NCBI GenBank assembly: GCA_001692895.1
Contig: KV748176.1
Span: forward strand, 496,001-560,000
Source: Cenococcum geophilum 1.58
Lineage: Eukaryota > Ascomycota > Dothideomycetes > Gloniales > Gloniaceae
Reading direction: 5' to 3'
Length of the DNA stretch: 64,000 nt
A program made the translations under genes and the position numbers. The notes under the pieces were generated by a model. That model was not told where the DNA came from. It was given only the letters and a program-made list of their open reading frames with translations, and made no database searches. Below are positions 22,300-33,463 of the stretch, piece by piece (position 1 is the stretch's first letter; each line of letters opens with the position of its first letter).

Positions 22300-23900
22300 T
22301 CCATACTACTTAAAGAAGCTCGTAATAGTCGTCTGCTTTGCTTACACAGCTTAACGGCCTCGAATTACTCTCTCTACCTTTATGAGAGTTGCAATTAGAG
22401 CCTTATTACCCCCCTCTTACTGCCCCTTATAGAGCTTAAGGCGCTCTAGTACATCTAAAGCCTTATTAAGCTTAATAACTTATGGTTTATTGGCGTCGCT
22501 TTCCTTATTATCTGGCTCGTTATATAAAGCTATAATTAAGGCCTTAATTACTTTCTGAGTTGATAAGGCCTTAGGCTCTACTAAGGCATCCTCCCCCTTT
22601 AGATTAATAAAGCTACTAATAGCCATTAACTGCCTAATTTGCCCTACCTGGCTAAGCTGCTATGTATATACCTACAATTCGGCCTCAAGCTAAGGCTCGC
22701 TATACCCGCTTAGTTAACCCTAGGGGCCCTTACGGGGTCTAAAGATTGTTAAATGCGTAAAGCAATTTATTACGGTTTAAGGGCTAATCTTACGCCAAGC
22801 CGCAGTGGCCCATTAAATAGCCCTAAGTACGTTTATTAACTTAAGGGGGTTCCTATCTTATTCTACCTAATCTACTATATAGGATAGCTAGTAGCGGTAG
22901 TAGTAGGCTTTAAAGGTTTAAATTATACCCTAATCTAAGGGCTAATAGAGAGAGGTGACTTTTTTAGGTAGGAATTTAACCCTAGTATTAAGTAAGCTGG
23001 CAAGCTCTAACATTATATTTATACTAGCAGCGTGGCCAGGAGCAGAATTAATAAGTAGAAGGACCTTCCTGCCGCCCATTAAGCCATTAAACCACTTAAT
23101 ATAATTAAGGAATATTAACGCCGTTATCTAGGCCCTCTTATTAAACCTCTAGGCGAAGTTAAGGCCCCTTAGGTTGCTACGCTGCTTACTAAAACATTAA
23201 GGATTCTTTGCTTTTCTTATAATCTATAGGGGTATAATATAGCTGCCGTCTACGTTGCTGCAGTGGACGGTTGTAATACGCTCCTTCTGTTTTTTGGTGC
23301 CTAATTGCCCTTTAGTTATAAGTCCTATATCCGGCGTAGCCTTATAGAAAAGCCCTACCTTATCCATATTATAAATGTTTTAATTTAAGTACTCGTTTAT
23401 AATAGCTCTAAGCTCCTACATGCGCTCCTAAGCACCCTCTATATTAGCTAACCCGGCCTTACCGTGTAGCTTCCGTCTTAATATATAATTCCTCTTCTTA
23501 AAGTTATTAACCTAACCGCTTAAGAAGGTAGGCTGCTGTTAACCCTAATAGTACGCCATTGTATTCTAAAGCTTTATTGCTATAGCCCGAATAAGGTTGC
23601 CGGTAATAAGTATAGCAGCGGCCTGTATATACTGTTGCTATTTAAATAGCGCTTCTTTAAGCTTAGGATTCTTAGGAGCTCTATACCTCTTAAAGCCACC
23701 CTTACCGCGTTAAAGGACTAGTAAATTAAGGTACTTATATTTAGGCTTTAAGGAGTCTAATATAATAGACTATCGCATAGGGCGTTAAAATTGATTGGTA
23801 AAATGGCGAGCAGTGTCTCTCTAAGGTTTTCTAGGGTTTTTATGGCAGTATACCCGGATTTACTGCCTCTTACGCTCTGAAACACTATAACAACGAAGGC
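22300..23900 (-). pseudogene. Tigger-A transposase (DDE_1), degraded
   Basis: The minus-strand frame includes YNMDKVGLFYK near 23380-23340 (family YNMDETGLF), WFNGLMGGRKVLLLINSAPG near 23100-23040, where the second catalytic Asp is Asn, and NTRVKFLPKKVTSLY-PLD-GI near 22990-22920, matching the Tigger/jerky signature FLPPNTTSLIQPLDQGII. The protein would bind its ends through an N-terminal CENP-B type domain and cut at TA. Multiple TAG/TAA codons and lost acidic residues make it inactive. Confidence 0.82.
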
Positions 23901-24175
23901 GCTTAAGGTCCTTAGGCTTCGTTATAGCAAGAGGGGTGTTAAATTAATAAATATTAATGGCTGCGGTGCTGGTTTAAGAAGGGGTTAATATATCGCGCCA
24001 AATTGCGCCTAAGTCAGCTCCTAAAAATAGGGTTTTTAACACCACAATAACTCGCGCTATACCGTTCTTATATAAGAGGGCTTTAAACGTAACGGCGTAT
24101 TAAATTTAAACGTAAGCCTATAGTAAAATCAACTGTTCCTAGCTATTGACCGGTATACCGTAGAGGAACGGTATA

Positions 24176-26228
24176 TAGTAAACCCCCCTTATTACGATAT
24201 GGGTTTTGCAGCTAGGCGTATCGTTATAAAAGGGGTATTGTTATATTTAATACTTATATATAAAATGCACCCAAAATTAAAATTAGGTAATGATATTATA
24301 TCTATACCCGCGAAGCCGTAATTAATTAATTAGCTACACCAAAATATATTACGATCGACTGCTACTTAGTGTTTTAAGATCGTCGCCCTTGGATTTAACG
24401 CTCGTGCCTTAATAAAGCCGTAATTACGTCTCTCTCGGAGTCGCTTTACTGCTCCTTATAAAGTTAAAGCTTTTGTAAGGCTACAAGCGCCTTATTAAGC
24501 TTAATTTAAGGTTAATTAATAACTTCCTTATCTATTTCCATATCGCGATTGGGCCCTACGTAAAGCTCTGCTATACTTTTAATAAGATCCTCTAGTAAAT
24601 CCTCTACTTCCTTACCTGGTAGCTTAATAAAATTCCGAATATCTATTATAGCGCGAATCCTTCCTGCTGTATATAGCTGCTCTGCTAGTTACTATATCTT
24701 ATTAACTACAGAAGGATCTATATAATCTTAAGGGTGAGGCCGCGGGCTAATATAAGAGCTAAATAACGTAGATTTAATAAAGCAGTTCTTAATTATTTGC
24801 GGCGTAACTTCCCCCTAAGCTACGATTAACCATTAAATGGCCTATAGGATATGCATCTGTTTAATGGGATCCTTATCCTAAAGCGAGTGCTCTACTATAA
24901 ATCGCAGCCAGGATCGCCTGTAGAATAGCTTAAAATTTACAATTATCCCTTAATTAAGCGGCTGGTATACTAAGGTATAATTAGGAGGAAGGAACTTAAC
25001 GCGTGTATTCTTAAGAGAGTTATTCTTAATAAGTATTTAAACGGCTGCTTTATAAGCGCTAAAGCCGTTAATTAAGAGGAGAGTCTTTCTACCCTATATC
25101 CTTTTATTAAACCAGGTAAGCCAATTAAGTATAATCACCGTTATTATCCACGCCTTCTTATTATGCCTCTATATAATATTTAATGAGGCTATATTAATGC
25201 GATTAGATGCGAAGTAGCGAGGTTATTATAATAAGCCAATTATAAGAAGAGGAAGCTTATCTAAACTATCTGCATTAGAGTAATAGCTAAGAGAGATTCT
25301 TGCCTTTTCCTTTTTTGTTTCTAATTAAGCCTTAATAGCCAATGTAGTATCTAGTATAGCCTTCCAAAATAGCCCTGTTTTATCCATATTGTAAATATCC
25401 TTTAGTAGATAAGGAGCAACGATCTCTTAAAGCTCTATTATGCGATCTTCTGCTCCTTCTATATTAACTAAGGCAGCCTTACCGTGCTGCTTTCTCTTAT
25501 AAATACCGTTGCGATCTTTAAAGCCTTCTATCTATCCTTATAACTACTTTAGCTTAACTATTTCCGCAAATATAGGTATTTAATACTATAACTAAGTGGC
25601 GGCAGCACGTATAAGATTGCTAGTAATAGAAATACGAGAGTTCTATAGGCGTTGGTGCTACTTAAAGAGAGCCTCCTCTAAAAGAGGATGTTCGGCAGCT
25701 CTCCTTCGCTCCTATATACCTCTCCCGCATAGCAATTTAACTCTATTAAGGTGTTAAAATTTATCACTTAATATTTCTAATATTAAGGATTAATTAGTCT
25801 TGTGACGGAGGAAGTTGCTTACCCAGGTAGTAAGCTCTCTTTATAGTAGGCTGGGGTATTTTTAGTAGTGGGTATGTATTTTTTAACGCTCGTAATTAGA
25901 GAATCCATAACGGCATTACGCTTTAGAATTTTTATGTCTTCCTATAATAAATATAGTAGAATTAAGTATAGAGAGTAAGGTCTGGGTATAATTTTAATAA
26001 ATTTTAATTATTGTATAATGTATTTAATGGCTAAACTTACGGTAAGTAAAGGCCAAATCTGACGAATTAAAAACTGCTTATAGCGATATTAGTGGTAGGT
26101 GCTTAACGATATCGTTAAAAGTCAGATTATCGTAATATTACACCAAAAAAGGCTTAATTAAGGGGGGTAAATCGTAATATAGATATATATTGTTATATAC
26201 CCTATATCGTAATAAGGGGGGTTTACTG
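24176..26228 (-). mobile_element. Tigger-B: second pogo/Tigger-like transposon, nested in Tigger-A
   Basis: Inverted 25-bp ends (24176-24200, 26204-26228) read (C/T)AGTAAACCCCCCTTATTAC and are flanked by TA at 24174-24175 and 26229-26230. Length 2,053 bp. The ends begin like those of Tigger-A (CAGTAAA) but differ after that, so it is a related but separate family. Confidence 0.9.
24370..25930 (-). pseudogene. Tigger-B transposase (CENP-B HTH + DDE_1), degraded
   Basis: The frame on the minus strand shows a CENP-B-like region (about 25740-25560), then IYNMDKTGLFWKAILDTTLA near 25395-25340 (first catalytic Asp kept), RKTLLLINGFSAYKA near 25090-25045 (second Asp changed to Asn; family LLLMDNFSAH) and RVKFLPPNYTLVYQPLN-GII near 25000-24940. 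This motif set is that of Tigger/jerky-type pogo transposases. Stops are TAG/TAA. It is better kept than the Tigger-A transposase, in keeping with later insertion. Confidence 0.87.
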
Positions 26229-26262
26229 TACCGAGATAACGGTATAACGCGGTTTTACTATA

Positions 26263-26730
26263 TAGTTATCACCGAAATATCAGGAACTCGCTTTACCTCA
26301 GCGAGCTTAGGCGTGATTTTTTAGCTAGCGTCGGAATAACCTACGCCGTCTTCCGAATTGCAAAATCACGTCTGAGAGGGTTTGGCGAGTTTTGTTAAAA
26401 TCCTAAGCAAAATCCGTAAAATTAAGATTGCGGATATCTAATTCATTTATTTATATAACGCGTTATTATTACTAAAAGTTTATACATTATTTTTAAGACT
26501 TAGGGCTTCTAAATGGTGTAAATTTTATAATACGGCTATTGCTCAGTCCTAATATTAATTTTGTTAAAGTTAAAAAACGCGTTATTAAAAGCCTAAGTAT
26601 ATATTATATCTTATTAAATAGTCTACTAATATTAATAAAACTATACAGATATATAGATATCTACTACTTAAAGCTATTGCAACACCTAGTAGGTGTTATA
26701 GTTAGGTCCTTCCTTAAAAATATCCTCCCT
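26263..26730. other. AT-rich spacer with a degraded inverted repeat
   Basis: CTCGCTTTACCTCAGCGAGC near 26287-26306 and CGTGATTTT/AAAATCACG (26310-26380) can pair. TTTGGCGAGTTTTGTTAAAAT at about 26381-26401 recurs at 28600-28620, marking a shared repeat. No gene seen; the 64-codon open frame here has no recognisable feature. Confidence 0.55.
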
Positions 26731-26764
26731 TAGCCCGGGGAGCGCCTGCTACTACTAGGGGGTA

Positions 26765-27265
26765 AGCTTTGTGCAGAGCCTCGCGCAGAGCCTCGTGCAG
26801 AGCCTTAGTAGACCTCCGTGCAGACCTTCGTGCAGACCTTCGTGCAGACCTTTGTGCAGACCTTCGTGTAGGCGTGTAGACGTGCAGACGTGCAGACGTG
26901 CAGACGTTCGTACGGGCGATCAATTGCAGACGTTTGTAGAGACGANTGTATGGGCGTTCATACNGGCGTTCATACGGGCGATTGTAGAACCTTCCTAGTA
27001 TATTAGTGCTGCGTGTTAGTAGAGCTTTGGAGCTCTATATAGGGCTTCGAGCAGAGCCTCGAGTAGAGCTTCGAGCAGAGCCTCGAGCAGAGCCTCAAGC
27101 AGAGCTTCAAGCAGAGCTTCGAGCAGAGCTTCGAGTAGAGCTTTTACAGAGCTTCGTACGGAGCTTCGTGCAGAGCCTCCGCAGAGCCTTAGTAGAGCTC
27201 CGTGCAGAGCTCCGTGCAGGTCTCCCCCTAAGCTTCGTTCTGCAGAGCTCTCGCAAAGCTCTACA
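26765..27265. repeat. GC-rich minisatellite, CAGAGC(C/T)TCG(A/T)G and related units
   Basis: Tandem degenerate units of about 12-15 bp: GCAGAGCCTCG, then CGTGCAGACCTT, then GTGCAGACGTGCAGAC, then GAGCAGAGCTTC. Two N bases (26946, 26964) suggest assembly trouble. Open frames on both strands (Arg-Pro-Ser or Glu-Leu-Arg repeats) are by-products of the repeat, not genes. Confidence 0.88.
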
Positions 27266-27598
27266 GCTCTACACAGACGCGGAGCTTATAACTCTATTAG
27301 GGCCTACACCATAACCTGTAAAGGGCTGTAAAGTAAATAAATTAAATAGGTATATAGTAGATGGAATACCTACTGGTTGCGAAGAGGGCTGGTGGCGTAG
27401 GCGTAAGCGTGTTTACTACGCGCCTCAGTAGGGCAGTGGAGTTAGAGCCTCTGCGGTAACGAACTCCTCTTAATATCGCGCGTGTATAAGGAGCTAAAGA
27501 TCTCATAACTTATAGAGTAGGCTTTTCTCTATAATTTGGTGTAATTTTTATGTTAATAGGTATTGTGGGAGGGTAGATTATTTTTATTAAAGTTAATA
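27266..27598. other. Spacer, no gene recognised
   Basis: Mixed composition. CTCATAACTTATAGAG at about 27505 resembles CTCATAATTTATAAAG at about 28868, so part belongs to a dispersed repeat. Confidence 0.5.
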
Positions 27599-28425
27599 CT
27601 ACCCTTTGCGAAAGTATTGCGAAAATCAAAATTAAGCGAGCCTCCCCCCGCAGACGTTCGTTTTACAATAATACCTTTACAACAACCAAAAATAAGTCTT
27701 ATTTTATAAAATTAGTAAATAAAACTGTAAAATAGATACTGCCCCGTAACCCTAAACATATAGCAGCTTAGCAAATAGTGTAGTTGTGGAAATTTAGGTG
27801 GTAGAGAGTCGGGCTGAGCATACCCTCTCTATTAAAACAATATACCCCCTATAGCCCCACTAATACAGCTCTATATTCTATGAATAAAGTTATATTTTAT
27901 AGCCCTATGTTAGGGCTATAAAATAAGCCCTTATTTGTATAATTTAGGGCTGTTTTAGTAGAGTTATAGGGGGTGCTTATTTTTAGGGTAGATGGGTCAG
28001 GTTAGTCAGCGCAGAGCCTCATTTTAAGTTTTGCGGCCATTCTAAAATACCCCACATAGTTCCACTAATATTAGTCCAATTTATATAAATAAGGGCTTAT
28101 TTTATAGCCTTAATATAGGGCTATAAAATATAGCTTTATTTAGAAAATATAAAGCCATATTAGTAGGGCTATAGGGGGTATATTGTTTTGATAGAGAGGG
28201 TATACTTAGCCCGACTCTTTACCACCTAAATTTCCACAACCACACTATTTACTAAGCTGCTATATATTTAAAATTACAAATTAGTATCTATTTTATAGTT
28301 CTATTTACTAATTTTATAAAATAAGACTTATTTTTGGTGGTTATATAAGCATTATTATAAAACGAACGTCTGCGGGAGGGAGGCTCGCTTAATTTTGATT
28401 TTCGCAATACTTTCGCAAAGGGTAG
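27599..28425. mobile_element. 827-bp fold-back element (giant hairpin) with TA duplication
   Basis: Left arm from 27599 and right arm to 28425 are complementary over almost 400 bp each; the loop is only about 28000-28040. Ends read CTACCCTTTGCGAAAGTATT and its complement, flanked by TA (27597-27598, 28426-28427). It contains no coding frame. This fits a fold-back MITE of the Tc1/mariner type, or two MITE copies fused head to head. Confidence 0.88.
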
Positions 28426-28467
28426 TAAGGTCTTCTCATATAAACCGTGTTTAGGTTTTCCTACAAA

Positions 28468-28615
28468 TCTCGCCAAAGTCTCTTAGACCACGAAAACGAT
28501 TGCTGTCCTAAATAAGCTTAGCGGACGGTGCGGATATTCCTATATCCGCACAATCGATTTCTTGGTCTGAGCTCGCTGAGGTAAGTCTAAGAGCCTTTGG
28601 CGAGTTTTGTTAAAA
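28468..28615. repeat. Small inverted repeat element, copy 1
   Basis: CTCGCCAAAGTCTCTTAGAC on the left pairs with GTCTAAGAGCCTTTGGCGAG on the right; inside it a second pair, CCACGAAAACGATTG with CAATCGATTTCTTGG. Partner copies: 28999-29100 and a half copy near 26381. No duplication established. Confidence 0.65.
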
Positions 28616-28998
28616 TCATCATCAAAAATCTTAGTTTTGACAATTTTATAAGGGGATTTCCTCCACCATATAATAAAATTAAGTTTTTAAAAGTTTATAA
28701 ATAAATCTTAGGGGGCTACTTTATATACCAAAGGCCTTTAAATTGTATTATCCCCTCCCAAATTTAAGATTAATTTCGTTAAAGTGAAAATTCCTATTAT
28801 TAAAAGTATTAGCACTTTTAAATACCTTTATATATAGGCCCACGTAAAGGTATAAAAGCCTAAAATCTCATAATTTATAAAGCCGGATCTCTCAAGTAAT
28901 TTAATATAATTTTTATTTTAAAAAATGTTATAGGGATTTTAATTAATTTTGTTAAATTATAAGTTTTCCTTATAAAAAAAGCTTATGCTTCTATATAA
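28616..28998. other. AT-rich repeat spacer
   Basis: Contains segments resembling 26400-26640 and 27500-27560 (for example TTTGTTAAAATC, TAATTTTGTTAAA). No gene seen. Confidence 0.45.
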
Positions 28999-29100
28999 AT
29001 CTCGCCAAAGTCTCTTAGACTAAGAAATCGATCAAATATCCGAAGGAGTTTAGCGCGTCAGCGCAATTGATTTCTTAGTATGAGTCCACTGAGGTAAGAA
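28999..29100. repeat. Small inverted repeat element, copy 2 (3'-truncated)
   Basis: Starts AAATCTCGCCAAAGTCTCTT as copy 1 does, and has the inner pair AAGAAATCGAT / ATTGATTTCTT, but lacks the closing CTTTGGCGAG arm. Confidence 0.6.
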
Positions 29101-29248
29101 CTCGCTTAGGACGCGAAAGAGAAAAAAAAAACACGAATCTTTGCGAAAATTTAATTTTTGAAATAACTCTATAACCACAACTCCTAGCGTTTTAAATTAA
29201 GCTGCATTCTTCTTATAAGCCCTCTGGCTATCGTCTAATACCTAAAGA

Positions 29249-30705
29249 TGGCCGAAAAGAAAGGCCACTGGCCTAATATTAGACGCGTTAACCTAAACTA
29301 TAACGCGCATAGTTAAAACATCACAATTAAAATCGCCAAAATCCTCAAATTCGGCACTCTACTACACAAAAAGGCAGACAGGAAGGCCCTCCCGTACAGG
29401 GTATACAAGCCCTTCTTTAATTCGGTGTTAAAATATATTAAAACAGCTATTAAACAGCCCTTAGGAAAGAAACTGGAAGAGACCCTTATACGTCTTAAAC
29501 GCCAAACTAAAGCTATTAAGAACGCGGTAGACCACATTAAATATAATTAAAAAACAGCTACCCCCCCCCCCCCCTACCGCACAAAGTAGAAGCCTATAGT
29601 TAGCCGTTTAAAGCTAAGTAAACGTTACTACAGCCATGCCGCCACCCCTATCCATATAGTCCCGCCTATTACCTAGCATTACTCTAACGCTAACGGCACC
29701 GGAATACCGATGCATAGTTATTAAATTTAGTAAAAAGATAGACATGGAGCTTCTTTAGACATTTAGGGAGCCTTATAAAAATATTTAAGAAAAACTAAAT
29801 AACGCGTTATCTAAATTGGGAAACGTACTTATAAATAAGGCATAGATTACCGCGTCACGGATCCTTAGGTTAGAAGACGTCACCATTTTTATAAAAACAC
29901 TAGCGTAGGTAAACAACTTGCGTAAACACAGATAAATAGAAAAAAATCCTAGGGAGGAGTGCTTAAGTAATTAGACCTACATACGGAGTAGTTATACATA
30001 GCATACCTATACGTTTAGTTAACAATATAAAAAAGGAGGCTATTATTAGGAAGTTTAAGCTAGAAAATTAAAGAGTACTTAGTAGTTACAGGATTATTAG
30101 CTAGAGGTAGCTTAGGCCCCTAAAGGAGAAGTAAAGAGATACCTCTTTAGTGCTAGAATTTAAGACTATACTAGGTGTAAATACCGTAATATACACGGAG
30201 GTTTATTACTAAAATAGCACCTATAAGAAAACTAAAAGGTTTAATAGAGCTTGCCTAGTAAAGCGATATTTTAAATACTACTATTATGGATATATAGGAA
30301 CCTAATATTATAAATAAGAAATATACAGAAGATGCTCTGCTTAAAATTATAATTGTTGGTGTCACAGGGTAACTCACCAATGCTACTCGAGTAGACATAG
30401 TGAATGTTGGTTGTAAAGCTTGTTGTTGAAAATCAGGGGGTGGGTGAGGAACCTAAGGTTCCTCACCACGCTAGTGCCGCGGCGACACGTGACGACACGT
30501 GACGACCGCTTGCCTCATTCCCGACAATAATAAAAAATATATAAAGCTAACTAGTAGAAGTATACCCTCTACTAAGGAAAGCATAACTTTTAGTTATTAA
30601 CCTATCCTAAATATAAAAAGGAGACAGCTTATATAGAGGAGGTAAAAGTCAGACTCTATATAAACCTATACTGGCCTAAGAACCTAGTATATATTATACT
30701 AGGGC
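29249..30705 (+). pseudogene. LINE ORF1 (gag-like, RNA-binding), degraded
   Basis: From ATG at 29249 it reads MAEKKGHWPNI and then Lys-rich, coiled-coil-like sequence (GKKLEETLIRLKRQTKAIKN near 29460-29520), with a C14 tract near 29562-29576. Near 30255-30340 the frame gives KRYFKYYYYGYIGT and a following KEIYRRC, which are CCHC zinc knuckles with Cys changed to Tyr (TGY to TAY by RIP). ORF1 proteins of Tad-like LINEs bind the element RNA. The solo LTR at 30354-30526 splits the knuckle region from its end. The poly-C tract and numerous stops block expression. Confidence 0.7.
30354..30526 (-). mobile_element. Solo LTR of the Copia-2 family in LINE ORF1
   Basis: 173 bp, TGTTGGTGTCAC...CCCGACA, with perfect duplication ATAAT at 30349-30353 and 30527-30531. 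It shares CTACTCGAGTAG and AGGAACCT(A/T)AGGTTCCT palindromes and the end TTGCCTCATTCCCGACA with the Copia-2 LTRs. Little RIP. Confidence 0.9.
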
Positions 30706-30911
30706 TGTTAGGAATAAAGGCATATAAGGCATATTGCCGTTATGTATAGCAAGTTGCCATTATATACGGCAAGTTGCCGTTACGTGCCGCCGCGGCACTA
30801 GCATGGTGAGGAACCTTAAGTTCCTTACCCCTTTCTTAAAGAAGAAAAACAGAATAATCATCATACTATCTACAAACCGTAGCTACGTAATATCCCCTTA
30901 TATAACCAACA
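30706..30911 (+). repeat. Copia-1 5' LTR
   Basis: 206 bp, TGTTAGGAATAAAGGC...ATAACCAACA. Contains the GGCAAGTTGCCGTTACGT repeats and GAGGAACCTTAAGTTCCT shared with Copia-2. Confidence 0.95.
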
Positions 30912-33020
30912 CTAATCAGTGGTTAACTTTACAGTTATACTACAGAACAGCTAGGTATTACTAAGAAGAGACGAGCCACTATACCAGTGCTACTCGTGCT
31001 AAAGGAAGCTATCTTTTAAGATTAGAACTAGTCCTAAACCTTAAATAGAACTCTTCCACGAATCTAAGGATCTAAAAGGCTAAAACTGGTCCTAAGCCTT
31101 TCTAAGATTACAGATTCTTGCGTCTATTATATAGAATAATACGCTTTATAAGTCTTTATAATTTAAGGCTAGAACTAGTCCTAAGCCCTATAATCGCAAA
31201 TATACGTCTAAACGCGTACTAAATAATAAACGCGTACTAAATAATAAACGCGTACTAAATAATAAATATATATTACAAACGCGTACCAAACAACAATCCC
31301 TATACTAATAACACTTCCCTCCCTCCAAAAATATGGCTACGCCTACTTTAAATAACTAGAAAGACTCCTTACCACTAGGGGTAGCTAAGCACGCGAAACT
31401 TATTAATAAAGATTAGGACGAATTCGCCTTTAATATAATAACTTATACCGCAAAATAAGTTAACGGCTTTCTCCTATACTATATTATATTCTACCGAAAT
31501 AGATACTACGCCGATTCACAACTATGGGAGTATTTTAGGGAGGATTTTATAGGATGGACTACTAATACCTAGGCACTTAGCAACGTTTATATTATTTAGG
31601 ATTTTCGAGACTTCCTCTATAGGAATAGGGTATACGTTACTAAGAACGGTAACCCAATTACTAGCAATATTTAGGCCGTTATTACTAGTATAGAAGAACT
31701 AATATAGACAGAAGCTAAGATTATATATTAACTACGGAAACTTAAAAACAACCTATATTCTTTAAAAGGCAACTTTAATTCGTATTAAAACCCCCAGAAC
31801 GCTAACCCCCCACCTAAAGCTACTCTCCTACCTAAAGGTACTCTCCCACTTAGAGTTGCTCCGCCTTTACCTCCTCCACTCTAGCCAACCGGTAAGCCTT
31901 TACTATAAGAAGTTATAAATCTGATAAAGGTATATTCGGACAAAGAGAAGAAGTTTAGAGGAGAACTATATAATATACTCGGAGCAAAACTATAGGTCTT
32001 TTATAACTGTTGTAATAAGGTTAGAATTTAATACTACTAGTACTATTACGCTTTCTCTGTTATATTAAAGGGACGGGCAGCAATATTCTATTACAACTAT
32101 ATTATAGGTAAAAACTATAGCTTTAATATAATGCTTTAGCTTACTAGAGCCCACTTTAAGACTAATAAGAATTACTAGCTTTATATATCCGAATAGCGGA
32201 AGACTATATTCTAAAGAGTTATTACTTCTAACCCAACAAAGACTTATTTAGAGTGCCTTTAACTACTCTTTAATAAACTCCAGAAAATCTAATATAGCCT
32301 TACTAAAACTTACTAAAATAAAAACAGCCTAAGGAACCAGGTTATCTTAGCATGCTATAGCGTTCCTAAGTATAACTTAGCGCTATATAAACCTACGGAC
32401 ACGTTTAAAGGAGTATATACTAAGCTACGCTTTACCATAGGTACCGTAATATAAATATAAGAATCTTAACAGCTTTATACCGAAAACTCTACCCAACTAA
32501 GTACTCCCAACTAATATAATTATAACTAGACTAATTAAATATATAGTGGCCGTAGTAGGGAATATAAAAGAGGGTATAATTAATATTAACTATAAGGTAA
32601 TTATAGAGGTCCTCGTAGAGGTTTATTTTAAAGTAATTGCTAGAAGAAGTACTACGTTTATAAGAAGCCAAATTGCTAGTTAACTAGACACTCCCTTAAT
32701 AAGCGAAAAGAGGTATATAATAAGTTCCGTTAGAGTATAAGAAATGTTAAAAATTATAAGGTTACTACGGCCTACTTCTAAAGCTTCCTAGTTTAATATA
32801 AAGGCGTAGAGGATTTTAAGGGTAAGGTTAATAAGACCGAACAGCTCCTTATAGATATAGAAATTGAGGACTACTTACCTAACTAATACTTTATTAAGTA
32901 TAGTAAGGTAAATAGCATACAAACCGTCGCTATTCTTAATAACTAATCTACGCTCCATTTTATTATAAAGTTAGATATCTTTAATAAGCCAAAGGAGAGC
33001 TCCGCGTTTTCCTTTAATAA

Positions 33021-33121
33021 TGTAACGTGGCCCGCCTCCACGTCGCCATACGGCCAAAAAGACTGAGAGTGCTTGCGAACTTATCGCAAGCGCGGTGGGA
33101 CCTAATATATATACTCTTACA
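33021..33121. repeat. TRIM-like left LTR
   Basis: 101 bp; holds the hairpin-forming GTGCTTGCGAACTTATCGCA and a TATATATA stretch near its end. Confidence 0.9.
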
Positions 33122-33299
33122 ATTGCCCTCTCCTCTACGCGCTCGTCCTCGAGCGCTCGCAGGGATTCCTCTATGCGCCCGTTCGCGCCACAGGGATCAA
33201 ACGCCAAGAGTATCACCATATTAGTTAGTCCCCAGTAACGTAAGCGATCGGAATCTCCACCGACGCCTTATCGCACGGATGCGCGTTAGACTGTACTAG

Positions 33300-33345
33300 A
33301 GCGAAGTAACCGATGGGGATCGAACCCACGACACCTGGCCCCAGT
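33300..33345 (-). other. tRNA-like T-arm / B-box sequence in the TRIM-like element
   Basis: On the minus strand GTGGGTTCGATCCCCAT can form a T stem and loop and matches the RNA polymerase III B box GGTTCGANNCC (33315-33327 on plus: GGGGATCGAACCC). A full cloverleaf was not found: the would-be acceptor stem does not pair. It may be a captured tRNA fragment or relate to priming. Confidence 0.55.
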
Positions 33346-33362
33346 AAGTTCGCAAGCACAAT

Positions 33363-33463
33363 TGTAACGTGGCCCGCCTCCACGTCGCCATACGGCCAAA
33401 AAGACTAAGAGTGCTTGCGAACTTGTCGCAAGCGCGGCGGGACCTAATATATATACTCTTACA
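33363..33463. repeat. TRIM-like right LTR
   Basis: Second 101-bp copy, followed by AATAA. Confidence 0.9.

Larger units (their letters stand above)
22175..26260 (-). mobile_element. Tigger-A: pogo/Tigger-like DNA transposon carrying Tigger-B
   Basis: The ends CAGTAAAACCGCGTTATACC (from 22175) and its complement (to 26260) are inverted repeats of about 32 bp, flanked by TA at 22173-22174 and 26261-26262. Without Tigger-B the element would be 2,031 bp. Tigger-B sits inside the right terminal repeat. Confidence 0.88.
33021..33463. mobile_element. TRIM-like miniature LTR element inside Copia-1
   Basis: Two 101-bp direct repeats (33021-33121, 33363-33463) starting TGTAACGTGGCCCGCC and ending CTCTTACA enclose 241 bp with no retroelement gene. 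AATAA is duplicated at 33016-33020 and 33464-33468. The repeats differ at three places, all transitions. Composition is normal although the host Copia is heavily RIP-altered. TG..CA ends, 5-bp duplication and tiny size fit terminal-repeat retrotransposons in miniature, which depend on proteins from other elements. Confidence 0.9.

Noticed and set aside
26714..27314. Three open frames with Arg/Ala or Glu/Leu repeats
   Set aside because: They lie entirely in the minisatellite, are open on both strands and encode only the repeat.
33300..33345. tRNA gene on the minus strand
   Set aside because: Only a T-arm/B-box-like part is present; no pairing acceptor stem or anticodon arm could be drawn.
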